From Scatomonas sp963649395 (lineage in GTDB: Bacteria > Bacillota > Clostridia > Lachnospirales > Lachnospiraceae), in assembly GCA_963649395.1 (NCBI GenBank), contig CAVJHW010000015.1, forward strand, positions 1 to 28,629: a stretch of 28,629 nucleotides of DNA. Direction: 5' to 3'. Of the stretch, positions 15,622 to 23,127 are shown piece after piece (position 1 is the first letter of the stretch; each line of letters opens with the position of its first letter). The translations under genes were made by a program, and so were the position numbers. Below the pieces are notes generated by a model that was not told the DNA's origin, made no database searches, and saw only the letters and a program-made list of their open reading frames with translations.

Positions 15622-15650
15622 AGTATACAGAAAAAGAGCAGGACTCTCAA
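15622..15650 (-). promoter_or_regulatory. Promoter for the epimerase gene
   Basis: On the minus strand TTGAGA (15645-15650) and TATACT (15622-15627) are separated by exactly 17 bases. The predicted transcript has a leader of about 60 bases. Confidence 0.7.
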
Positions 15651-15744
15651 CCGCCACTGCTAAGTCAAATGTAAGATAGACAACAGACCTAAGAGAGTTG
15701 TTAAAATAAGGGGAAAAAGGGCTGAAAACAAATAAACTGAGGGC

Positions 15745-15773
15745 TTGCAAAATATCGTCAAGACTGTTACAAT
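15745..15773 (+). promoter_or_regulatory. Promoter for TetR regulator 1
   Basis: TTGCAA (15745-15750), a 17-base spacer and TACAAT (15768-15773). The inverted repeat at 15775-15788 begins one base after the -10 box. The same architecture recurs at 24560-24603. Confidence 0.75.
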
Positions 15774-15774
15774 G

Positions 15775-15788
15775 TTATCAGTTGATAA
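15775..15788. promoter_or_regulatory. Predicted operator of TetR regulator 1
   Basis: TTATCA-GT-TGATAA is a 14-base inverted repeat placed over the transcription start. A variant with the same arms (CTATCA-AG-TGATAG) occupies the equivalent position at 24590-24603, upstream of the V-type-like genes. TetR-family repressors commonly bind such sites next to their own promoters. Confidence 0.65.
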
Positions 15789-15874
15789 TGAAACTCATGG
15801 ATCGTTGGTGCAAGTGCAAGGTTACGAGGCCTTTTTCCCTCCCATCGGACGTGAGTTGTGATGGATTGAGAGAT

Positions 15875-16486
15875 ATGAAGGAGATGTTGCGGTTGAGAAC
15901 GAGAAATGAAGAGCAATACCAGGCCAAGAGGACGGCTATGATGGAGAAGGCATTTGCCTGCTATGCGGAGCATGGCTTGAATGGAGTGGGAATACGGGGG
16001 CTGGGCCAGGCCTGTGGCTGTAAGTCGGCTTCCCTGTATGAGTATTTTGAGGATTTGGATGACCTGATCCTGTCTGCCACTGCCCATTGCATGGAGAAGG
16101 TGGTGAATGACTACCGGGACAGAGCGCCCTCCAATCCCAAGGATCTTGCCCGCTTTTTGGAGGAGATGCCCTATTGGATGGCGGAGAAGTACGGGAAGAC
16201 TCTTCGCCTGATGTACCAGGTCTATACCCATCCCAAATATCTGGAGGCGGGGAAGAAGTTTTTTGCAGATTTAAATGTCAGATATACGGCTTATGCCAAG
16301 ACCCTGGAGAAGAAGATCGGCGTTCCCTATACCGTTATCACGCCGCAGATTTTTGCCTTTGTCCGCCTCAGCGTTCACTATGCCATGTTCGGCAATGAGG
16401 AGGAGCTCCAGGCCCGGATGGCGGTGCTGAAACAGAGCACAGGGCTCCTTGTAGATAAGTACAGAATCCCCCCGGAAGCCAGCTGA
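15875..16486 (+). CDS. TetR-family transcriptional regulator 1
   Basis: The helix-turn-helix region reads KAFACYAEHGLNGVGIRGLG, then QACGCKSASLYEYFEDLDDL, a clear TetR N-terminal domain. The variable helical C-terminal domain (EKYGKTLRLMYQVYTHPKYL and following) would bind the effector. I place the start at ATG 15875 (203 residues). The frame is open back to 15782, but an ATG there lies inside the predicted operator and transcription start. The ribosome binding site is weak, so the start is uncertain. Likely targets are its own gene, the divergent epimerase, and the distant gene pair at 24688. Confidence 0.85.
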   Translation: MKEMLRLRTRNEEQYQAKRTAMMEKAFACYAEHGLNGVGIRGLGQACGCKSASLYEYFEDLDDLILSATAHCMEKVVNDYRDRAPSNPKDLARFLEEMPYWMAEKYGKTLRLMYQVYTHPKYLEAGKKFFADLNVRYTAYAKTLEKKIGVPYTVITPQIFAFVRLSVHYAMFGNEEELQARMAVLKQSTGLLVDKYRIPPEAS

Positions 16487-16499
16487 ATTTTTGGTCAAG

Positions 16500-16514
16500 T
16501 TTGACTTTGTCAAA
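16500..16514. promoter_or_regulatory. Inverted repeat at the transaldolase promoter
   Basis: TTTGAC-TTT-GTCAAA is a perfect 6-base-arm palindrome overlapping the predicted -35 box at 16507-16512. It is a candidate operator. No regulator in the window can be assigned to it. Confidence 0.5.
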
Positions 16515-16535
16515 AGGGGGAAAAAAGTGTAGAAT
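16507..16535 (+). promoter_or_regulatory. Promoter for the transaldolase gene
   Basis: TTGTCA (16507-16512), a 17-base spacer and TAGAAT (16530-16535) lie 46 bases upstream of the start codon. Confidence 0.65.
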
Positions 16536-16581
16536 AGGGGTGAAATCGAAAACAGGCGCCAAGAATAAGGAGGCAGTTTCA

Positions 16582-17235
16582 ATGAAGTTTTTTGTGGATA
16601 CAGCCAACATTGAGGACATTAAAAAGGCCAATGATATGGGAGTGATCTGTGGTGTCACAACGAATCCTTCCCTGATCGCCAAGGAGGGACGGGATTTCAA
16701 AGAAGTGATCAAGGAAATCACCGAGATTGTGGACGGTCCCATCAGCGGAGAGGTGAAGGCCACTACCGTGGATGCGGAGGGAATGATCCGGGAGGGCAGA
16801 GAGATCGCTGCGATTCATAAGAATATGGTCGTGAAGATCCCCATGACGGTCGAAGGACTGAAGGCTGTCAAAGTGCTTTCTTCCGAGGGTATTAAAACCA
16901 ATGTAACCTTGGTATTTTCCGTGAATCAAGCCTTGCTGGCTGCCAGAGCCGGCGCCACCTATGTGTCTCCTTTCTTGGGCAGATTGGATGATATCAACGA
17001 GTGTGGGGCGGACCTGATCGCTGATATCTGTCAGGCCTTCAGCATGGGAGATATTGACACGCAGATTATTGCAGCCAGCATCCGCAATACCATTCATGTA
17101 AGGGATTGCGCATTGGCAGGGGCTGATATCGCAACCGTGCCCTATAAGATTATCGAACAGATGGTTCGCCATCCCCTGACGGAGGCGGGGATTGCCAAGT
17201 TCCAGGCAGATTATAAGGCTGTATTTGGCGAATAA
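16582..17235 (+). CDS. talC: Transaldolase, TalC / fructose-6-phosphate aldolase-like family
   Basis: This 217-residue protein has the short TalC length and starts at the ATG after AAGGAGG. The N-terminus MKFFVDTANIEDIKKANDMG and GVTTNPSLIAKEG are diagnostic. The Schiff-base lysine is K85 in NMVVKIPMT. Residue E57 (SGEVKATT) and F131 (VSPFLGRLDD) correspond to the Glu/Phe pair of transaldolases rather than the Gln/Tyr pair of E. coli fructose-6-phosphate aldolase, so transaldolase activity in the pentose phosphate pathway is more likely. The gene is monocistronic, with its own promoter and a strong terminator 18 bases after the stop. Confidence 0.93.
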   Translation: MKFFVDTANIEDIKKANDMGVICGVTTNPSLIAKEGRDFKEVIKEITEIVDGPISGEVKATTVDAEGMIREGREIAAIHKNMVVKIPMTVEGLKAVKVLSSEGIKTNVTLVFSVNQALLAARAGATYVSPFLGRLDDINECGADLIADICQAFSMGDIDTQIIAASIRNTIHVRDCALAGADIATVPYKIIEQMVRHPLTEAGIAKFQADYKAVFGE

Positions 17236-17253
17236 AGTTGATTATGATGAAGG

Positions 17254-17290
17254 AAAGGGACTGCAGTAGGAGAGACTGCAGTCCCTTTTT
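17254..17290 (+). terminator. Rho-independent terminator after the transaldolase gene
   Basis: AAAGGGACTGCAGT (17254-17267) pairs perfectly with ACTGCAGTCCCTTT (17275-17288) around a 7-base loop, and the right arm ends in TTTTT. It is one of the clearest terminators in the window. Confidence 0.92.
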
Positions 17291-17295
17291 GATGG

Positions 17296-17344
17296 GCCGG
17301 GCGGCAGGCCTTTCTCCGGGGTGCAAGTCCCGAATCCGCCCGGC
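17296..17344 (+). other. GC-rich stem-loop element upstream of tetR 2
   Basis: GCCGGGCGG (17296-17304) pairs perfectly with CCGCCCGGC (17336-17344). Inside it CGGG (17317-17320) pairs with CCCG (17329-17332) around the loop GTGCAAGT. It lies between the transaldolase terminator and the tetR 2 promoter, outside both transcripts as predicted. The segment GGGGTGCAAGTCCCG is faintly like part of a cobalamin riboswitch, but the other conserved boxes are absent. Confidence 0.4.
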
Positions 17345-17376
17345 AGCGGGGAAGGATAGAATTTTAATGCAGCCTA

Positions 17377-17405
17377 TTGACAGGGGAAGCACTGCACTAT
17401 ATAAT
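17377..17405 (+). promoter_or_regulatory. Consensus promoter for TetR regulator 2
   Basis: TTGACA (17377-17382), exactly 17 bases, then TATAAT (17400-17405): both boxes are perfect consensus. The -10 box is overlapped by the palindrome at 17404-17433, so this very strong promoter is probably held off by its own product. Confidence 0.88.
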
Positions 17406-17433
17406 ATAACAGTGCTATATAGCATTGTTATAT
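17404..17433. promoter_or_regulatory. 30-base palindromic operator for TetR regulator 2
   Basis: The outer arms ATATAACA (17404-17411) and TGTTATAT (17426-17433) and the self-complementary centre GCTATATAGC (17414-17423) form a 30-base inverted repeat with a single mismatched position per half. It starts within the -10 box. Size and placement fit a TetR dimer or dimer-pair site. Confidence 0.8.
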
Positions 17434-17453
17434 TTTTGAAAAGGAGGACTGCC

Positions 17454-18080
17454 GTGTCAGTCAAGGCGGACAAGACAAGAGAAAACATACTGGGCACAGC
17501 CCAAAAGCACTTTCTAAAGTATGGGCTTGACGGAGCATCCCTTCGGAATATTGTAAAGGACGCAGGCCTTACCACCGGCGCTTTCTACAAGTATTTTCCG
17601 ACCAAGGAAAGCTTGTTCGATGCGCTTATCGATCCATATATAGAGCACATTTATCAAATTTACGATGATGTGCTGGCGGATTTCCAGGAGCTTTCGCCTC
17701 AGGACCAGACCGATCACATGACAGCAGCCTCGGAAGATGGGATAGAGCGGATCGTCGATTATGTTTACAACAATTATGATAGTTTTCGTCTGCTTTTGAA
17801 ATGTGGAGATAGCGGAAAATATGCGGACTTTATCCATAACATGGTAGAGCGTGAGATGCAATCCACACGCAGCTATATGGAGACCCTGCAAAAGGCGGGT
17901 ATTGAGGTCCCTAGGATCGGAAAAGCACTTTTGCACATGATCAGCACCGGCTTTTTCTCGGCGGTATTTCAAATGATTGAGCATGACATGGAAAAAGATA
18001 CCGCCAAGGCAAATATCGCTCAGCTAAAGGAATTTCATACCGGCGGCTGGGAGAGATTGCTGGGCATCCAGTTTCCGTAA
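17454..18080 (+). CDS. TetR-family transcriptional regulator 2
   Basis: I choose the GTG at 17454 because AAGGAGG (17441-17447) lies six bases upstream. This gives 208 residues. The helix-turn-helix domain is textbook TetR: TRENILGTAQKHFLKYGLDG, then ASLRNIVKDAGLTTGAFYKY and FPTKESLFDALI. The C-terminal helical domain ends GGWERLLGIQFP. It stands directly upstream of the ABC/ECF transporter operon, separated by a terminator, and is the probable regulator of that operon as well as of itself. In streptococci and enterococci TetR-type heme sensors are known, but the ligand here is open. Confidence 0.9.
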   Translation: MSVKADKTRENILGTAQKHFLKYGLDGASLRNIVKDAGLTTGAFYKYFPTKESLFDALIDPYIEHIYQIYDDVLADFQELSPQDQTDHMTAASEDGIERIVDYVYNNYDSFRLLLKCGDSGKYADFIHNMVEREMQSTRSYMETLQKAGIEVPRIGKALLHMISTGFFSAVFQMIEHDMEKDTAKANIAQLKEFHTGGWERLLGIQFP

Positions 18081-18091
18081 AAACCGGCCTA

Positions 18092-18127
18092 ATCCCTGCA
18101 ACCACAGGGATGGGTGCCTTGACACCC
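18092..18127 (+). other. Two adjacent small hairpins after tetR 2
   Basis: ATCCCTG (18092-18098) pairs with CAGGGAT (18105-18111), and immediately next TGGGTG (18111-18116) pairs with CACCCA. Neither is followed by a T-run. They precede the terminator at 18158 and may be part of a structured 3' end or attenuator. Confidence 0.4.
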
Positions 18128-18157
18128 AAACCCATATATATAGCTTCGGCAGTCGAA

Positions 18158-18190
18158 AACAGGTGGCCGATCAGGGGCCGCTTGTTTTTT
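18158..18190 (+). terminator. Terminator between tetR 2 and the transporter operon
   Basis: AACAGGTGGCC (18158-18168) pairs over 11 positions, including two G-U pairs, with GGCCGCTTGTT (18176-18186), followed by more Ts to 18190. It separates tetR 2 from the ABC genes, which implies either a separate downstream promoter or controlled readthrough. Confidence 0.75.
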
Positions 18191-18196
18191 GAGGAG

Positions 18197-18216
18197 CAGT
18201 TAGTGTTTTATAACTG
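18197..18216. promoter_or_regulatory. Inverted repeat and possible promoter before the ABC genes
   Basis: CAGTTA (18197-18202) and TAACTG (18211-18216) form an inverted repeat with an 8-base spacer. TTATAA (18208-18213) inside it could serve as a -10 box with TTTTGA (18187-18192) as a poor -35. The promoter is weak and uncertain. Confidence 0.35.
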
Positions 18217-18277
18217 AAGTGCGGTTCCCCCCATGCTGCACACTGTTCAGCCCCCACAAAGGAAAGGAGTATTTGAC

Positions 18278-20041
18278 ATGGGAGAAAAGAAAAAATCTTG
18301 GGTAAGCTGGCTGCTTGCGTGGTCAGCCCCGCAAAAGCCGCTGTATCTATGGAGCGTGTTGCTGGCAGTAGGAAATGTCATTTTGAAGATCATCCCCTAT
18401 TTCTGGATTGCGGATGTGGTGAGAATGATTTTGAATGGCGAAGCAGATCTCACCAGCTACCTGCTAAGGGCCGCCTGGATCGCCCTGTCCTTTCTCGCAG
18501 CGGAGCTTCTGCACTCCGCTTCCACGACCCTTTCGCATCAGGCCACCTTCTCGGTCCTGGCCCATATCCGCAAGATGTGCTGCGACAAGCTGGCGAGGGT
18601 CTCTCTGGGCTATGTGAAGGACACGCCCTCCGGCAGCTTCAAGAACATCATGGTGGAGCGCATCGACAGCATCGAGACGACCCTTGCCCATATCGTGCCG
18701 GAGTTTACCTCGAATCTTCTGGCCCCGATCCTTATTCTCATCTACTTCTTCACGATTGACGGGCGGTTGGCCCTGTGGTCTATGCTTCCAATCCTGGCGG
18801 GTTTTGCCTCCTATGGAGGAATGATGATTGACTATAAGCCCAATTTTGAAAAAACCGTAAAGGCAACAAAGGAGCTCAACGACGCGGCGGTGGAATATAT
18901 CGACGGTATCGAAGTGATAAAGGCCTTTGGCAGGACGGAGAGCTCCTACGCCAAGTTCACGAGGGCGGCGAAGGAATATGCCAACGCCTTTATCAACTGG
19001 ATGAGGAGCTGCTCCATTTTCCATGGGCTTGCCATGACTGTAACGCCCTACACCCTGCTTACGGTGCTGCCCTTTGGCGCCCACTATGTTGCAGCAGGCT
19101 CCCTTTCTCTTTCCGACTTTATCCTTTGTGTCATTTTGTCTCTGGGCATCGTCGGGCCCTTGATCACCCTGATGTCCTACACGGATGATCTGGGCAAGAT
19201 CGATGTGATCGTCGGTGAGGTAGCGGGTATTCTAGGACAGCCGGAGCTGGAGCGCCCCCAGGAAAGTGCTGCTGTTCCAAGAGATCATTCCGTCCTGCTG
19301 GAAGAGGTACGCTTTGCCTATCACCAGCAGGAGGTCTTGCAGGGCATCAGCATGGAGCTGAAGGCCGGCAGCGTGAATGCCATTGTCGGTCCCTCCGGCA
19401 GCGGCAAATCGACCATCGCAAAGCTGATAGCATCCTTCTGGGATGTGTCTTCCGGCAGCATCAAGATAGGTGGAGTAGATATCCGGCAGCTGTCCTTAGA
19501 GGAATACAACCGTAAGATTGCCTATGTTGCGCAGGATAACTACCTCTTTAACGAAAGCGTCATGGAAAACATCCGCCACGGCAAGCCCGATGCCACCAAG
19601 GAAGAGGTCATCGAGGTCACGAAGAAAAGCGGCTGCTATGAGTTTATCATGCAGCTGGAAAATGGCTTTGATACCGTGGTCGGCGGCGCAGGCGGCCATC
19701 TGTCCGGCGGCGAGCGCCAGAGAATATCCATTGCCCGGGCCATGCTGAAGGATGCGCCCATCCTTATCCTTGATGAGGCGACTGCCTACACGGACCCAGA
19801 AAATGAGGCCATTTTGCAAAGTTCCATCGCAAGGCTCGTGGCGGGAAAGACATTGATAGTGATTGCCCACAGGCTCTCTACCGTGAAGGATAGCGATTGC
19901 ATCTTTGTGGTAGAGGAGGGCCAGATCCATGGCTGCGGAAGACAGGAGGAGCTGCTGAGCTCCTGCCCCCTTTACAGGCAGATGTGGGAAGCTCATATCT
20001 TTGCAAGGGATACGGCAAAGGAGGTTGAGGAGAATGTTTGA
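18278..20041 (+). CDS. ABC transporter, fused permease-ATPase half-transporter A (exporter fold)
   Basis: The ATG at 18278 follows AAAGGAGT and gives 587 residues. The N-terminal half is a six-helix exporter-type membrane domain. The C-terminal half is an ATPase with Walker A GPSGSGKST near residue 371, signature LSGGERQR near 475, Walker B ILILDEAT and the switch IAHRLSTV. It overlaps the next ABC gene by 8 bases, and the two almost certainly form a heterodimer. Such pairs include drug exporters but also YbtPQ- and SiaDE-like importers of metal chelates or heme. Followed by an ECF transporter as here, the arrangement is like the streptococcal sia locus. Direction of transport is uncertain. 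Confidence 0.9.
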   Translation: MGEKKKSWVSWLLAWSAPQKPLYLWSVLLAVGNVILKIIPYFWIADVVRMILNGEADLTSYLLRAAWIALSFLAAELLHSASTTLSHQATFSVLAHIRKMCCDKLARVSLGYVKDTPSGSFKNIMVERIDSIETTLAHIVPEFTSNLLAPILILIYFFTIDGRLALWSMLPILAGFASYGGMMIDYKPNFEKTVKATKELNDAAVEYIDGIEVIKAFGRTESSYAKFTRAAKEYANAFINWMRSCSIFHGLAMTVTPYTLLTVLPFGAHYVAAGSLSLSDFILCVILSLGIVGPLITLMSYTDDLGKIDVIVGEVAGILGQPELERPQESAAVPRDHSVLLEEVRFAYHQQEVLQGISMELKAGSVNAIVGPSGSGKSTIAKLIASFWDVSSGSIKIGGVDIRQLSLEEYNRKIAYVAQDNYLFNESVMENIRHGKPDATKEEVIEVTKKSGCYEFIMQLENGFDTVVGGAGGHLSGGERQRISIARAMLKDAPILILDEATAYTDPENEAILQSSIARLVAGKTLIVIAHRLSTVKDSDCIFVVEEGQIHGCGRQEELLSSCPLYRQMWEAHIFARDTAKEVEENV

Positions 20042-21767
20042 GGTGCTGGCAAAGTTTTTTCGCTTCTGCGGAAGGGAAAATGGCAACAAATTTAAGCTTT
20101 CCCTGGTGCTTGGCCTTGTAGAAGCCCTTGCCTCTGCAATGAAGATTCCCGCCGTCATGTACACCCTGATCGGCCTTATGAGGGGCGAGGCAATGGGAAA
20201 ATATATCCGGGGCTCCCTGATTATCATGGTTGCCGCCGTCGTAATTGGGGTGCTATGCAAGCGCTTTTCCACCATGCTGCAGACAGTGGGCGGATATCAA
20301 GCTGCCGCCTTTGCAAGGATCAAGATTGCAGAGCGCCTGCGCTATCTGCCTATGGGCTACTTTAACTCTAACAGCATTGGTGAGATATCATCGGTCACGA
20401 CCAACACCATGGAAGCCCTTGGTGACGTTGCCACTCGTGTGGTCATGTTGACGACACAGGGGATTCTGGAAACCTCAATGATTGTTCTCATGATTCTCTG
20501 CTTTGACTGGAGGATAGGCCTCCTATCCGCAGGGGGAGTGTTCCTTTTCTTCCTGATAAATTCCAAAATGCAGAAGGCGGGCAAGAGGATATCCGAGGAC
20601 AAGGTGGAGTGTGATGTGGAGCTTGTCAACCAGATCATGGAGTACCTTCAGGGCATGGCGGAGGTAAAGTCCTATCAGCTTCTCGGTGCACAGGCGAAAA
20701 AGCTCAACGATGCAAATGAGGCCTGCGCCAAGGTCAATACGAAGATGGAGCTGACCTTCCTTCCCTATCATTTCTTCCAGACGGCGGTCACCAAAATCAC
20801 CGGGGCTGTCATTGTAGCTTGCAGTGCTTGTTTTTTCTTAAAAGGCACCATGAGTGGGGTCTACGCCGTAGGCATGACAATTGCCGCATTTATGCTCTAT
20901 GCAAGCCTTGAGAGCGCGGGAAGCTACTCTTCGCTCCTGCATACCGTCAGCGTCTGCGTGGACAAGGCCAATGCCATTCTTGCCCTGGATACGATGGACA
21001 TTGACGGCAGGGATATTAAGCCTGAAAACCATGATATCGAACTGAAACATGTCACCTTTTCCTACGATAAGCGAAAAATCATCGACGATGTTTCCCTTTC
21101 CCTTCCCCAGAAGACGACGACAGCCATTGTCGGGCCCTCCGGCGGAGGCAAATCCACGCTTTGCAATCTGATTGCAAGATTCTGGGATGTCGATACCGGT
21201 GAGATCACCCTAGGCGGCGTGAATGTAAAGGATTACAGCATGAATAGTCTTATGGAGAACTTCGCCTTTGTATTCCAATCCGTCTATCTCTTTGCCGATA
21301 CGATAGAGAACAACATTAAATTCGGCCGTCAGGATGCCAACCATGAGGAAGTCATTGAGGCGGCGAAGAAAGCCTGCTGCCATGATTTTATCATGAAGCT
21401 GCCGAAGGGATACAATACCGTCATCGGTGAGGGCGGGGCAAGCCTGTCCGGCGGCGAGAAGCAGCGCATCTCCATTGCCCGAGCCATCATGAAGGATGCG
21501 CCAATCGTCATTCTCGACGAGGCGACTGCCAATGTCGATCCGGAGAACGAAAAGGAGCTGGTGGATGCTGTGGAGGCCCTTACCCGGGAGAAAACCATCC
21601 TCATGATTGCCCACCGCCTGAAAACGGTGCGGCATGCAGATCAGATCGTGGTGGTAGACAAGGGCCGTATCGCTCAGCTGGGAACCCATGAACAGCTCCT
21701 GTCCCAGGAGGGCATTTACAAGCGCTTCCTAGAAGCCAGAACCCAGGCCGTCAGCTGGAAGTTGTAA
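20034..21767 (+). CDS. ABC transporter, fused permease-ATPase half-transporter B (exporter fold)
   Basis: The ATG at 20034 lies inside the end of the previous gene after GAGGTTGAGGAGA, giving 577 residues. It has an exporter-type membrane domain (TTNTMEALGDVATRVV and following) and an ATPase domain with Walker A GPSGGGKST near residue 367, signature LSGGEKQR near 470, Walker B IVILDEAT and IAHRLKTV. Both this and the preceding protein keep a complete set of ATPase motifs. The overlap of genes suggests translational coupling and a heterodimer. The C-terminus EARTQAVSWKL is short. The substrate is unknown; heme or a siderophore is the leading guess from neighbours. Confidence 0.9.
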   Translation: MFEVLAKFFRFCGRENGNKFKLSLVLGLVEALASAMKIPAVMYTLIGLMRGEAMGKYIRGSLIIMVAAVVIGVLCKRFSTMLQTVGGYQAAAFARIKIAERLRYLPMGYFNSNSIGEISSVTTNTMEALGDVATRVVMLTTQGILETSMIVLMILCFDWRIGLLSAGGVFLFFLINSKMQKAGKRISEDKVECDVELVNQIMEYLQGMAEVKSYQLLGAQAKKLNDANEACAKVNTKMELTFLPYHFFQTAVTKITGAVIVACSACFFLKGTMSGVYAVGMTIAAFMLYASLESAGSYSSLLHTVSVCVDKANAILALDTMDIDGRDIKPENHDIELKHVTFSYDKRKIIDDVSLSLPQKTTTAIVGPSGGGKSTLCNLIARFWDVDTGEITLGGVNVKDYSMNSLMENFAFVFQSVYLFADTIENNIKFGRQDANHEEVIEAAKKACCHDFIMKLPKGYNTVIGEGGASLSGGEKQRISIARAIMKDAPIVILDEATANVDPENEKELVDAVEALTREKTILMIAHRLKTVRHADQIVVVDKGRIAQLGTHEQLLSQEGIYKRFLEARTQAVSWKL

Positions 21768-21787
21768 GCACGGAGTTAAGTGCTTTT
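21766..21787 (+). terminator. Weak hairpin between ABC B and the ECF genes
   Basis: AAGCAC (21766-21771) pairs with GTGCTT (21780-21785), followed by two more Ts. It is short and inside the operon, so it may only trim expression of the ECF part. Confidence 0.35.
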
Positions 21788-21826
21788 GACATCTAAACCA
21801 CAATTTCACAATGAAGGAGTATACAG

Positions 21827-22414
21827 ATGAATCATAAAGGAAAACTCAAGGGAAAAGATTTGATCAATATTGGAATTTACGCGGCGATATTCTGTGTCAT
21901 CGTCACAGCGATTGCCATGCTTGGATTTATACCGATCCTGCTGCCCATGCTTTGCGTCCTTGTACCCATACTCGGCGGCATCCCCTACATGCTGTTTCTG
22001 ACTAAGGTGGATAAATTCGGAATGATCACCATCTTCTCCACCATTGTCGGACTCTTCCTCTGGGTCACCGGAATGGGATATTGGCCGACGATTTTCAGTA
22101 TCATCTGCGGCCTGCTTACAGACCTGATTGCGAAATCCGGAAATTACAAGAGCAGCAAGAAGGATATCCTGGGCTGTGGTGTCTTTCATATCACGGTTTT
22201 CGGAAACTTTGTCCCGCTTTTTACCAATATTGACGCATACTTCAGCACCCGTCAGAGCTTCGGTCAGGAATATATCTCAAGGCTGACCGGACTTTTTTCC
22301 CATACATGGCTTATCCCCGCAATGATCGTCTCCTGCATTGTATGCGGATGGATCGGCGGCCTTCTTGGTAAGGCACTGCTAAAAAAACATTTCAAGAAAG
22401 CGGGTATCGCATAA
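21827..22414 (+). CDS. ECF transporter S component, Trep_Strep (MptD-like) family
   Basis: This 195-residue membrane protein has about six hydrophobic segments and starts at an ATG after GAAGGAG. The N-terminal KLKGKDLINIGIYAAIFCVI and the later GMITIFSTIVGLFLWVTGMG and ADLIAKSGNYKSSKKDILGC-like segment (LLTDLIAKSGNYKSS) resemble the Trep_Strep group of putative ECF substrate-binding proteins. In group A Streptococcus a member of this group (SiaF) is linked to heme uptake. Its stop shares a base with the start of the T component. It would give substrate specificity to the ECF importer. Confidence 0.82.
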   Translation: MNHKGKLKGKDLINIGIYAAIFCVIVTAIAMLGFIPILLPMLCVLVPILGGIPYMLFLTKVDKFGMITIFSTIVGLFLWVTGMGYWPTIFSIICGLLTDLIAKSGNYKSSKKDILGCGVFHITVFGNFVPLFTNIDAYFSTRQSFGQEYISRLTGLFSHTWLIPAMIVSCIVCGWIGGLLGKALLKKHFKKAGIA

Positions 22415-23127
22415 TGGTGCGCTGCATGGTCCCATTTGACCCCAGAACGAAGATCCTGCTTCTGGTAACGATGACGATCTTTGTTCTGGGCGGCGCAGGA
22501 GGCGATATATTTGGCCAATACCTGCCGCTTTTTTGCCTGCTCCCCTTTGTCCTGTTTCTTCTTGCGGGGCGCTGGAAAAAGGCGGTCGGCTACCTGCTCC
22601 TCTATGCTGCTTTCCATGTCCTTTCCCTGTATGCACTGCCCCATATCTCAGGTCTTATCGGTTTCTTGCTGCTGGCCTTCTGCGGGATCATGACAAGATT
22701 TCTGCCGGGTATTATGGCCGGAGCGTATCTGATGGAGACTACCACCGTAAGTGAGCTTTCGGCGGCTCTGGGCAGGATGCATGTTTCGGATAAGCTGACA
22801 ATCCCGCTGCTGGCAATGCTTCGATTCTTCCCTACCATTGCCGATGAGTTTCATTCCATAAACGACGCCATGCGGATGCGGGATATAGGCTTCGGAGGGA
22901 AAAATGTCACAAAGATGGTCGAATATCGAATTCTTCCTCTTCTTGTCTGTTCTGCGAAAATCGGAGAAGAGCTGAACGCTGCCGCCATTACCAGAGGGCT
23001 CGGAGGCCGTGGGAAGCGAACCAATCTGTGCCAGATCGGATTTAAGATATGGGACTATCTTGTTATCCTGCTATGCCTTGCTCCCTATCTAATCTGGCTT
23101 GGCTGTCTGCTGTGGAGGACCCTATGA
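22414..23127 (+). CDS. ECF transporter T component (energy-coupling transmembrane protein)
   Basis: This 237-residue protein begins FDPRTKILLLVTMTIFVL, typical of EcfT/CbiQ proteins, with several hydrophobic helices. The coupling helices carry the arginine motifs AMRMRDIGFGG and AAAITRGLGGRGKR, which grip the ATPase. The ATG overlaps the S-component stop by one base and its own stop overlaps the ATPase start by four (ATGA), so stoichiometric expression is expected. It connects the S component to the double ATPase encoded next. Confidence 0.9.
   Translation: MVRCMVPFDPRTKILLLVTMTIFVLGGAGGDIFGQYLPLFCLLPFVLFLLAGRWKKAVGYLLLYAAFHVLSLYALPHISGLIGFLLLAFCGIMTRFLPGIMAGAYLMETTTVSELSAALGRMHVSDKLTIPLLAMLRFFPTIADEFHSINDAMRMRDIGFGGKNVTKMVEYRILPLLVCSAKIGEELNAAAITRGLGGRGKRTNLCQIGFKIWDYLVILLCLAPYLIWLGCLLWRTL

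Noticed and set aside
15782..15874. N-terminal extension of TetR 1 from the first open codon
   Set aside because: The extension begins within the predicted operator and transcription start and encodes residues unlike a TetR N-terminus.
17311..17350. Cobalamin riboswitch suggested by GGGGTGCAAGTCCCG
   Set aside because: The other conserved boxes are missing and the element precedes, rather than follows, the nearest promoter.
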